From: Hyphococcus sp.
GTDB taxonomy: Bacteria; Pseudomonadota; Alphaproteobacteria; Caulobacterales; Parvularculaceae
Direction: 5' to 3'
DNA: 5,564 nt
Assembly: GCA_021604605.1 (NCBI GenBank)
Contig: BQJH01000196.1
Span: forward strand, 1-5,564
The notes beneath the pieces were generated by a model. It ran no database searches, was not told where the DNA came from, and saw nothing but the letters and a program-made list of their open reading frames with translations. Position numbers and translations under genes: made by a program. This document shows positions 1 to 5,564 of this stretch, in pieces (the first letter of the stretch is position 1; the number at the start of each line of letters is the position of its first letter).

Positions 1-7
1 TAAAACT

Positions 8-1336
8 TTACCCCATCAATCCGAATACCAAAATCGAGCCCACGGCGATGGGCGCAAGGTAACGGATTAAAAACCGCCAGACGCCGAATAGCCGGTCGCT
101 GGCATTGTGAAATTCATCGCGCATGATCTCGCGCGGTACGACCCAGCCGACAAAGAGCGCGCCGAGAAGGCCGCCAAGCGGCAGCAGGATATTGCCAACC
201 ACAAAGTCGATGTTCTCTGCGAGGTGAGGTATCTGCGTGCTGGATACGCCGACAAGCCAGACAATTCCGCCGAGGATCATAACTGACTGGCGTCGCGACC
301 AGCCGCGCCACTCTTCGAATACCACCGCCGGGATCATCAACATGCTGATCGATGAGGTGAGGGCCGCAATAAATGCGAGGAAGAAAAACAGACCGCCAAT
401 AATGGCGCCGCCGGACATGCCGGAAAACGTTACGGGCAGGGCCTCAAAAATCAGCCCCATACCGGCGGCGGGGTCAAGGCCGAAGGCAAAGACAACAGGA
501 AAGATCATCAGTCCTGCAATGATCGCCACAAGCGTATCGGCGCACGCAATGATCCCGGCATTGGCGGGAATGTTTTCCTTGCGTTCGAGATAGGCGCCAT
601 AAGTGATCATCGCGCCCGCGCCGATGGCAATAGAGAAAAAAGCCTGACCCAACGCTGCAAGAACAGTGGAAGGCGTCACCAGGTCAAAACGAGGCGTGAA
701 AAGATAAGCGAACGCTTTATCAGCTGCGCCAATAGAAAGAGCAAAAATACTGAGCCCAACAAGGAGTACAAAAAACACTGGCATCAAAGTCGTGACGATA
801 CGTTCAATGCCGCCATGCAATCCTCTGGCGACGACAAGCATGGTCAGAACAAGAAAGCCGGTGAACCAGACAACCGGCAGGATTGTTCCATGGAACAAGG
901 GCAATGTCGCAGCGGGGTCGTGATTGGCGAAGACCCCCATGAACGCCATGACCGAGTAAGACATAACCTGTCCGGCGATGAAGCAATAAGTCGTCAGGAT
1001 AAACATGTTGGCGACAATCGCGACGATCCCGATCACGCCCCACATGGGTGAGGCGCCGACATCTTTGGCCAGTTCGCGAGGCGATCCGACAGCGGATAAA
1101 CCCTTTCGGCGCCCGATCGCGATTTCACCCATCAAGATTGGCCATGCGATCAACGCAACACAGACGAGGTAGATAATGACAAAAGCAGACCCGCCATTGG
1201 CGCCGGTTTGAAATGGAAACCGCCAAAGATTTCCGAGACCGACCGCAACACCAATCGCCGCCATGAGGAAGGCAAATTTAGATGACCATTTCGGGCCGCT
1301 TGAGGCTTGGTCATGGGGCGTTGTTGGATTGGCCAA
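8..1336 (-). CDS. Sodium-dependent transporter of the NSS/SNF family (LeuT fold)
   Basis: Inner-membrane Na+-coupled symporter, probably for an amino acid or related small molecule; the substrate cannot be read from sequence. The 442-residue length fits the bacterial 11-helix NSS proteins such as Tyt1 and MhsT, not 12-helix LeuT. TM1 carries the family signature (AVGLGNLWRFP, residues 31-41, then NGGSAF 47-52). TM6 has the unwound FFSIAIGAGA stretch (233-242) followed by ITYGAYL. TM8 has ALTSS (325-329). By eye alignment to LeuT, the Na2 ligands are kept (G29, V32, A324, T327, S328) and so is the Na1 asparagine (N36). D267 in TM7 may be the acid that replaces chloride in bacterial members. 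The start is TTG at 1336: AAGGAG lies 6 bases upstream, an in-frame stop lies at 1364-1366, and the next ATG (M25) would cut into TM1. It is divergent from the PuuD-like gene. The stop is 7 bases from the window edge, so its terminator is not visible. Confidence 0.95.
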   Translation of the reverse strand: MANPTTPHDQASSGPKWSSKFAFLMAAIGVAVGLGNLWRFPFQTGANGGSAFVIIYLVCVALIAWPILMGEIAIGRRKGLSAVGSPRELAKDVGASPMWGVIGIVAIVANMFILTTYCFIAGQVMSYSVMAFMGVFANHDPAATLPLFHGTILPVVWFTGFLVLTMLVVARGLHGGIERIVTTLMPVFFVLLVGLSIFALSIGAADKAFAYLFTPRFDLVTPSTVLAALGQAFFSIAIGAGAMITYGAYLERKENIPANAGIIACADTLVAIIAGLMIFPVVFAFGLDPAAGMGLIFEALPVTFSGMSGGAIIGGLFFFLAFIAALTSSISMLMIPAVVFEEWRGWSRRQSVMILGGIVWLVGVSSTQIPHLAENIDFVVGNILLPLGGLLGALFVGWVVPREIMRDEFHNASDRLFGVWRFLIRYLAPIAVGSILVFGLMG

Positions 1337-1342
1337 TGTCGT

Positions 1343-1348
1343 CTCCTT
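1343..1348 (-). promoter_or_regulatory. Shine-Dalgarno that fixes the TTG start of the symporter
   Basis: Read on the minus strand the bases are AAGGAG, followed by a 6-base spacer (ACGACA) and then TTG. This is a near-ideal ribosome binding site. No ATG or GTG lies between it and the conserved TM1, so it decides the non-ATG start. Confidence 0.85.
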
Positions 1349-1462
1349 CGGGTAGTTATTCGGCTACTTACGGAATGAAAACCCGCCGGCCAACTCACTA
1401 TTGTCAGTATAAAGGCCCTATCACAGCGCTCGATCAGTCAGTAGAGCTGATTTTCTGTGTAC

Positions 1463-1492
1463 TTGCCAAATAGCAGAGAGTCGCTGTCTAAT
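1463..1492 (+). promoter_or_regulatory. Candidate sigma70 promoter for the PuuD-like gene
   Basis: TTGCCA (1463-1468) and TCTAAT (1487-1492) each match the sigma70 consensus at five of six positions, with an 18-base spacer. Transcription would start near 1499, leaving a 5' leader of roughly 67 bases before the ATG at 1566. It was chosen by eye as the best pair in the region; an AT-rich intergenic region can give such a pair by chance. Confidence 0.4.
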
Positions 1493-1553
1493 CCATTGGC
1501 ACAGTGTAACTATTTAAATCAGCACTCGCCAGTATTTTGCGATGCAATAAGCC

Positions 1554-1558
1554 AGGAG
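1554..1558 (+). promoter_or_regulatory. Shine-Dalgarno of the PuuD-like gene
   Basis: AGGAG with a 7-base spacer precedes the ATG at 1566. It supports this start and contrasts with the two repair genes downstream, which have no recognisable ribosome binding site. Confidence 0.85.
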
Positions 1559-1565
1559 ACTAATA

Positions 1566-2192
1566 ATGGCCGGAATTCTTTCCAACTTACGCAGCACCGT
1601 GATTGCTGGCAGCGTGCTCGCGATAATTCTATTTCTTCTTTACATCACAGTTTGGGGCGGCGCTCTGGACGGGAATTTTTGGCGGTTCCTGTTTCGTTGG
1701 CTGCATGTTCTGTCTGGCGTGATGTGGATTGGGCTGCTCTGGTATTTTAACTTCGTGCAAATCCCGACTATGCCAAACATCCCTGATGAACAAAAACCGG
1801 CCATAGGAAAACACATTGCGCCGAACGCATTGTTCTGGTTCCGATGGGGCGCCATGGGCACAATTGTAACCGGGCTTATTCTCGCTATGCTGAATAATTA
1901 TTTCATGAGTGTGCTTTCCCTCGGCGCCACAACTGGGTTTGCCGTGCCGGGGCATATCGCACTTGGCATTGGCATGTGGTTCGGCATTATCATGTGGTTC
2001 AATGTCTGGTTCATCATCTGGCCGAACCAGCAAAAAGCGCTCAACATCGACAACAAATATCCTGACCTTGCCGCTGATGCGAAGGCGGCGGCGGGAAGAA
2101 CGGCGATGTTGTTCTCACGGACGAATACGCTTTTGTCGATCCCCATGCTCTTTGCGATGGTGTCAGCACAAAGCCTTTTCAGAATATCATAA
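1566..2192 (+). CDS. Short PuuD-like integral membrane protein (urate hydroxylase membrane-domain family, no cytochrome c)
   Basis: A 208-residue, very hydrophobic protein with about five predicted membrane helices (roughly residues 11-29, 41-65, 92-110, 127-152 and 185-201). It resembles proteins usually annotated as urate hydroxylase PuuD (Urate_ox_N/DUF989 type). Visible landmarks are FRWLHVLSGVMWIG (43-56), FNFVQIPTMP (61-70), GKHIAPNALFWFRW (81-94) and MWFNVWFIIWPNQQ (143-156). H47, H83 and H130 lie in or next to helices and could ligate haem or metal; that is inference. Characterised PuuD is about twice as long and ends in a haem c domain. Here there is no CXXCH motif and the frame stops cleanly, so urate oxidation should not be assumed. 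The start is set by AGGAG 7 bases upstream. The gene has its own terminator and is probably monocistronic. No other purine-degradation gene is in the window. Confidence 0.8.
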   Translation: MAGILSNLRSTVIAGSVLAIILFLLYITVWGGALDGNFWRFLFRWLHVLSGVMWIGLLWYFNFVQIPTMPNIPDEQKPAIGKHIAPNALFWFRWGAMGTIVTGLILAMLNNYFMSVLSLGATTGFAVPGHIALGIGMWFGIIMWFNVWFIIWPNQQKALNIDNKYPDLAADAKAAAGRTAMLFSRTNTLLSIPMLFAMVSAQSLFRIS

Positions 2193-2227
2193 AGTCTGCC
2201 GAGACGCGGCTTATGAGTGATTAAGTT

Positions 2228-2261
2228 AAACCGGGTTGCCTTAGCGCCCGGTTTTTCTTTT
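2228..2261 (+). terminator. Rho-independent terminator after the PuuD-like gene
   Basis: An 8-base perfect stem, AAACCGGG (2228-2235) with CCCGGTTT (2247-2254), encloses an 11-base loop that can add a GC/GC pair with a CTTA loop. The 3' arm merges with a T-tract, TTTTTCTTTT (2252-2261). It lies 35 bases after the stop of the PuuD-like gene and separates it from the helicase operon. Confidence 0.88.
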
Positions 2262-2287
2262 GACGGCAGCGCCCTGCGATCTATCAT
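2260..2287 (+). promoter_or_regulatory. Predicted sigma70 promoter of the helicase-PdeM operon
   Basis: TTGACG (2260-2265) and TATCAT (2282-2287) each match the consensus at five of six positions, with a 16-base spacer. TTGACG is a favoured -35 form in alphaproteobacteria. The -35 overlaps the last T residues of the preceding terminator. The -10 ends 6 bases before the helicase ATG, so the usual start distance puts +1 on or beside the A of the ATG and predicts a leaderless mRNA. No alphaproteobacterial LexA box (GTTC-N7-GTTC) lies between the two genes, so nothing visible points to direct SOS control. Confidence 0.6.
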
Positions 2288-2293
2288 TAAAAA

Positions 2294-4780
2294 ATGAACG
2301 GAGAAAAGCAGCCAACACTTAACGAGCTACCAGAGAAGTTTACCTCCTGGTTCGCGTCTAAAGATTGGCGCCCTCGGCAGCACCAGTTGGAGTGTCTGGC
2401 CGCAGACCGACAAGGGTTTTCCTCATTGCTGATTGCGCCAACTGGCGGTGGTAAAACCCTCGCAGGTTTTTTGCCAAGCCTGGTTGAATTGGACGGCAAA
2501 GAGAGAAGCAGTGACAGTCCCAAAAGTGGGCTTCATACGATCTATATTTCACCGTTAAAGGCGCTTGCGGTTGATATCGCTCGAAATCTCGAAGCGCCAA
2601 TTTCTGAAATGGGCCTGGGTGTTTCCGTCGAGACGCGAACAGGGGACACACCGCCAGCGAGGCGACAACGGCAAAAGTTTCAGCCGCCAGATATTTTGCT
2701 GACAACCCCGGAGAGCCTTTCAATCTTGATCGCTTCTCCCGATGCGCGCGACTATTTTAGAAATCTTCGCCGTGTTGTTCTGGATGAGTTGCATGCACTT
2801 GTCCCCAATAAACGCGGGCACCTTTTATCTCTCGCTTTAGCGCGGTTAAGACGCCTGGCGCCTGATTTAAGAATGACAGGTCTGTCGGCAACTGTCGCGG
2901 ACGCGCGACCGCTTGTTGATTACATCACGCCGCAAAATACCACCGGGGCCGTGTCGGCAAAACTGGTTCTCGGTCAGAAAGGCGCCAAGCCTGTTGTTGA
3001 TGTGTTGGCGTCTGATGAGCGTATCCCCTGGTCGGGTCACTCCGGGCGCCATTCCTTCATGGAAGTTTATAAAGTCATCAAAGAGACGGCCCTGACACTT
3101 ATCTTTGTGAATACGCGCAGTCAGGCGGAGGCAACCTTTGCAGCCCTATGGAAATTGAACGACGACAACATACCGATAGCTTTGCACCATGGGTCTTTAG
3201 AAGTCGGCCAACGCAGAAAAGTAGAAGCGGCGATGGTGCGCGGTGATTTGCGCGCTGTTGTCTGCACGTCCACCCTCGATCTCGGCATCGACTGGGGTGA
3301 TGTTGATCTCGTGATTCAGATGGGCGCGCCCAAGGGGGCCAGCCGATTAACTCAGCGTATCGGCCGGGCCAACCACCGAATGAACGAACCAAGCCGGGCG
3401 TTGCTCGTACCGGCCAATCGTATGGAAGTGCTTGAGTGCATTGCCGCCAAGCAAGCGATAGACGAGGGCGCCCTTGATGGAGACGATATAAAGGAAGGCG
3501 CGCTAGATGTTCTCGCTCAACATATTCTGGGCATGGCGTGCGCGGAAGAATTTTTCCCTGATGATCTCTATCGCGAAATTATCACCGCTTCCCCATATTC
3601 AGGCCTTAGCCGTAAAGATTTCGATGACGCTGTTAGTTTCGTCGCCACTGGCGGCTATGCGCTAGAGAAATATGAGCGCTATCGCCGGATCGTAAAAACA
3701 CCTGAAGGGCGATATCGGATTCGCGATAAGCGCGTCGTACAGCAATATAAAATGAATGTCGGAACGATTGTTGAGGCGGCGTCTTTAAACGTTCGTCTTG
3801 GCGGTAAAAAAGGTCCGATGCGAGCGGGCAGAAAACTGGGTACCTTAGAGGAATGGTTTTTCGAAGGTTTGTCGCCGGGGGCCCCCTTTTATTTTGCAGG
3901 GGAAATATTGCGCCTCGAACGGATTGAAGGAACGGACGCAATTGTTTCACGCACTGTCAGTGAGGCGCCGCGCATCCCTTCCTGGGGCGGGAATAAGTTT
4001 CCCTGGTCAACGCATTTGGCTGAACGGGTCAGGAACATGCTCTATGACGTTGATGGGTGGGACGCTTACCCGGACCAGGTTCGATTCTGGTTGGAAAAGC
4101 AGCGCGAAGTCGCACGCATCCCGAAGCCGAATGAACTTCTTGTTGAAACCTTCCCTCATAAGGAGCGCCATTTCCTTGTCTGCTATCCTTTTGACGGTTG
4201 GCTCGCGCATCAGACGTTAGCGATGTTGCTGACCAAACGGTTGGAACGTTTGGGTAAGGAGCCAATTGGGTTTGGACCAACAGAATACGCGCTTTCCATT
4301 TGGGGACGTCAGGATATGAGCGATGTCGATATGGCGGCGCTCTTTGACGAAGATATGCTGGGCGATGATCTGGAGAGCTGGCTTGCTGATGCACTGTTGA
4401 TGAAACGGACGTTTCGCAATTGCGCGCTCATTGCGGGTCTGATTGAGCGGCAATATCCGGGGCATGAGAAAACCGGCCGGCAGGTCGCCTTCTCAGCGGA
4501 CCTGATTTACGACGTTTTGCGCGAGCATGATCCTGATCACATTTTAATGCGTGCTGCATGGCAGGATGCGGCCGGTGGATTTCTGGACCTTGAGCGTCTC
4601 CAAAACCTATTGAGGCGGGTTAAGGGTCACATCAATCATGCACCGCTGAAACGTGTTTCGCCCTTGTCGGCGCCGATCATGCTGGAAATCACAAGAGAGA
4701 CTGTCGCACGGGACGCCAGTGAAGCAATGTTGAAATCGGCATCCGAAACGCTGATTGCCGAAGCGATGGGAACATCGTAA
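2294..4780 (+). CDS. Lhr-Core DEXH-box helicase of the ligase-associated DNA damage response
   Basis: ATP-dependent superfamily 2 nucleic-acid helicase (3'-5' in studied relatives), cytoplasmic, expected to act in DNA repair. The 828 residues match an Lhr-Core protein without the long C-terminal extension of full-length Lhr. RecA domain 1 holds a Q-like segment (WRPRQHQ 25-31), Walker A (APTGGGKT 48-55), SPLKAL (86-91), the Lhr-type RTGDT (115-119), TTPESL (137-142), DELH (164-167) and SAT (198-200). RecA domain 2 holds LIFVNTR (269-275), TSTLDLGIDWGDVD (325-338) and QRIGRANHR (354-362). A winged-helix region (about 400-485) and the beta-barrel/DEAD-associated module (about 486-800) follow, with the typical LGTLEEWFFEGLSPG (515-529) and RVSPLSAPIMLE (787-798). 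All catalytic motifs are intact. The ATG at 2294 has no Shine-Dalgarno, which fits the leaderless promoter just upstream. PdeM follows after 11 bases. In relatives this gene sits with an ATP-dependent ligase and an exonuclease, which are not upstream here. Confidence 0.95.
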   Translation: MNGEKQPTLNELPEKFTSWFASKDWRPRQHQLECLAADRQGFSSLLIAPTGGGKTLAGFLPSLVELDGKERSSDSPKSGLHTIYISPLKALAVDIARNLEAPISEMGLGVSVETRTGDTPPARRQRQKFQPPDILLTTPESLSILIASPDARDYFRNLRRVVLDELHALVPNKRGHLLSLALARLRRLAPDLRMTGLSATVADARPLVDYITPQNTTGAVSAKLVLGQKGAKPVVDVLASDERIPWSGHSGRHSFMEVYKVIKETALTLIFVNTRSQAEATFAALWKLNDDNIPIALHHGSLEVGQRRKVEAAMVRGDLRAVVCTSTLDLGIDWGDVDLVIQMGAPKGASRLTQRIGRANHRMNEPSRALLVPANRMEVLECIAAKQAIDEGALDGDDIKEGALDVLAQHILGMACAEEFFPDDLYREIITASPYSGLSRKDFDDAVSFVATGGYALEKYERYRRIVKTPEGRYRIRDKRVVQQYKMNVGTIVEAASLNVRLGGKKGPMRAGRKLGTLEEWFFEGLSPGAPFYFAGEILRLERIEGTDAIVSRTVSEAPRIPSWGGNKFPWSTHLAERVRNMLYDVDGWDAYPDQVRFWLEKQREVARIPKPNELLVETFPHKERHFLVCYPFDGWLAHQTLAMLLTKRLERLGKEPIGFGPTEYALSIWGRQDMSDVDMAALFDEDMLGDDLESWLADALLMKRTFRNCALIAGLIERQYPGHEKTGRQVAFSADLIYDVLREHDPDHILMRAAWQDAAGGFLDLERLQNLLRRVKGHINHAPLKRVSPLSAPIMLEITRETVARDASEAMLKSASETLIAEAMGTS

Positions 4781-4791
4781 TTGTATTTCGT

Positions 4792-5535
4792 ATGGAAGAA
4801 GACCGTCCTTTTATCGTTGTAAATGGTGAGGTGTTAGCGCCTGATCCCCTCGGCGCATTATTTTGGCCTTCGCAGGAAACATTGATTGTTTCCGATCTGC
4901 ATTTTGAAAAAGGGTCTTCGTTTGCAGAGCGCGGTATTTTATTGCCGCCTTATGACACACGCACAACGCTTCAGCGGATAAAGGCTTTGCTTGGGCAATA
5001 CCAACCCCGGCGAGTGATTTCGCTGGGCGATGCTTTTCACGATGAGCATGCGGAAACGCGAATGCAGGCTGAAGACACGAAGCTCCTGCAACGTTGTATG
5101 GTGGACGTGGAATGGGTCTGGATATTGGGCAATCACGACCCAGCCCCGCCAAAGCGATTCGCGGGAAGCACTGAACAGGAATTAGCGCTTGGGCCGCTGG
5201 TATTTCGCCATGAGCCTTTAGCTGGCGATGCGCCAGGTGAAATCGCCGGTCACCTTCATCCTTGTGCACGGGTTGTCCACGAAGGACGGACCCTTCGGCG
5301 GCGGTGCTTTGCAAGTGACGGCGCCCGTCTGATTATGCCAGCCTTGGGCGCTTATACAGGCGGTCTCAATCTGCTGGATGACGCTTTTCTGCCCCATTTT
5401 CAAAGGGTTACTGCATGGGTGATGGGTGAAAAGAGTATTTATCCCGTAAGTCATGACAAATTGGCCCCGGACGGCCCCAATATAGAACGCAATTCCCGGC
5501 CTGGAATTAGGGCAGGTCGCGCGTCCTATGGTTGA
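4792..5535 (+). CDS. pdeM: PdeM/MPE metallophosphoesterase endonuclease of the ligase-associated DNA damage response
   Basis: Binuclear-metal phosphoesterase; the studied Pseudomonas MPE is a manganese-dependent single-strand DNA endonuclease. The metal-binding motifs are all present and in order: SDLHFEKG (34-41, D35 and H37), SLGDAFHDE (77-85, D80), LGNHD (112-116, N114 and H115), FRHEP (138-142, H140) and AGHLHP (152-157, H154 and H156). The N-terminal GALFWPSQETLIV (21-33) is typical of the PdeM subgroup, which sets it apart from generic phosphoesterases. The ATG at 4792 is 11 bases after the helicase stop and has no Shine-Dalgarno in the usual place, so translation may depend on coupling to the helicase. 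The fold should end near residue 220 (KSIYPVS). The remaining 27 or so residues form a polar tail rich in Pro, Gly and Arg that I do not recognise as part of the family. The stop overlaps a possible next gene by 8 bases. Confidence 0.93.
   Translation: MEEDRPFIVVNGEVLAPDPLGALFWPSQETLIVSDLHFEKGSSFAERGILLPPYDTRTTLQRIKALLGQYQPRRVISLGDAFHDEHAETRMQAEDTKLLQRCMVDVEWVWILGNHDPAPPKRFAGSTEQELALGPLVFRHEPLAGDAPGEIAGHLHPCARVVHEGRTLRRRCFASDGARLIMPALGAYTGGLNLLDDAFLPHFQRVTAWVMGEKSIYPVSHDKLAPDGPNIERNSRPGIRAGRASYG
5461..5508. repeat. Two adjacent inverted repeats inside the PdeM tail
   Basis: The first (5461-5480) pairs TTGG with CCAA and, inside a symmetric CC/CC mismatch, CCG with CGG. The second is AATTCC (5491-5496) with GGAATT (5503-5508) around a 6-base loop. 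Neither is followed by a T-tract on either strand, so they are not intrinsic terminators. They lie in the part of PdeM that looks least conserved. The pairing is real, but short repeats like these can arise by chance. Confidence 0.4.
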
Positions 5536-5564
5536 TCTTCCATGGTTGACAGGGGCGTTGGCTT
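5528..5564 (+). CDS. Possible start of a third operon gene, cut by the window edge
   Basis: An ATG at 5528 shares 8 bases (ATGGTTGA) with the end of PdeM and opens a frame reading MVDLPWLTGALA to the last base. An AGGGCAGG purine stretch about 12 bases upstream could serve as a ribosome binding site, though the spacing is long. Twelve residues are too few to identify a family; they do not resemble the start of the ligase or exonuclease partners as I remember them. A second ATG at 5542 in another frame has no purine tract and is less likely. The tight overlap suggests translational coupling if the gene is real. Confidence 0.4.
   Translation, partial: MVDLPWLTGALA

Larger units (their letters stand above)
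1337..1565. other. Divergent intergenic region between symporter and PuuD-like gene
   Basis: These 229 bases should hold the promoters of both flanking genes. For the plus-strand gene a -35/-10 pair is visible and listed separately. For the minus-strand symporter, the best -10 candidate is TATACT (1411 down to 1406), but no good -35 lies at the right distance, so that promoter is not resolved. Other structure is minor: a tandem CAGTCAGT (1435-1442) inside a short inverted repeat (ATCAG 1433-1437 / CTGAT 1447-1451) and the 8-base palindrome ATTTAAAT (1512-1519). Either could be an operator, but neither matches a site I recognise. I see no small gene here with a ribosome binding site. Confidence 0.6.

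Noticed and set aside
237..593. 118-codon plus-strand open frame opposite the symporter.
   Set aside because: It is antisense to conserved symporter sequence and shows no domain or initiation signal.
1457..1750. Plus-strand 97-codon open frame spanning the intergenic region and the start of the PuuD-like gene.
   Set aside because: It lacks a ribosome binding site, overlaps the well-supported PuuD-like gene in another frame, and has no recognisable motif.
1629..2033. 134-codon minus-strand open frame opposite the PuuD-like gene.
   Set aside because: Its composition follows from the antisense of a hydrophobic gene (many His, Pro and Asn), and it has no family motif or ribosome binding site.
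1566..2192. Similar proteins are sometimes labelled as a NusG-type antitermination protein in automated annotation.
   Set aside because: The protein is almost wholly membrane helices and has no NGN or KOW domain, so a transcription-factor role is not supported.
2194..2210. Small hairpins just after the PuuD-like stop (GTCT/AGAC or GCCG/CGGC).
   Set aside because: The stems are only 4 base pairs and mutually exclusive, and a strong terminator lies just downstream, so no separate role is supported.
2193..2293. SOS (LexA) operator for the repair operon.
   Set aside because: Neither GTTC-N7-GTTC nor its reverse complement occurs between the PuuD-like gene and the helicase.
5491..5508. Inverted repeat near the end of PdeM as an intrinsic terminator.
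   Set aside because: The stem is only 6 pairs, no T-tract follows on either strand, and it lies inside the coding frame.

Overview
The window reads as ordinary chromosome of a moderate-GC proteobacterium, most likely an alphaproteobacterium. This placement is an inference from the gene families, the style of the proteins and a TTGACG-type -35 element; I cannot name the genus. No mobile element, CRISPR array, tRNA or rRNA is visible, and coding density is high.

Layout. On the minus strand (8-1336) lies a complete neurotransmitter:sodium symporter (NSS/SNF, LeuT fold) with a TTG start behind a strong Shine-Dalgarno. A 229-base divergent intergenic region (1337-1565) separates it from a plus-strand gene (1566-2192). 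That gene encodes a short five-helix membrane protein related to the membrane domain of PuuD urate hydroxylase, without a cytochrome c tail. A convincing intrinsic terminator (about 2228-2261) closes that transcript.

A new plus-strand unit starts directly after the terminator. Its sigma70-like promoter (2260-2287) is so close to the next ATG that the mRNA is probably leaderless. The unit encodes an Lhr-Core type DEXH helicase (2294-4780) and, 11 bases later, the metallophosphoesterase endonuclease PdeM/MPE (4792-5535). A further open frame overlaps the PdeM stop by 8 bases and runs off the window.

How the genes work together. Helicase and PdeM are two of the four partners of the known 'ligase-associated DNA damage response' cassette (Lhr-Core helicase, exonuclease, ATP-dependent DNA ligase, MPE nuclease). 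The ligase and exonuclease are not upstream of the helicase here, so they are either downstream of the window, elsewhere in the genome, or absent. The transporter and the PuuD-like protein show no evident functional link to the repair pair, and the terminator argues they are transcribed separately. I found no clearly new system. The points most worth checking are the leaderless start of the repair operon, the split cassette, the stand-alone PuuD-like protein, and the extended PdeM C-terminus with its inverted repeats.
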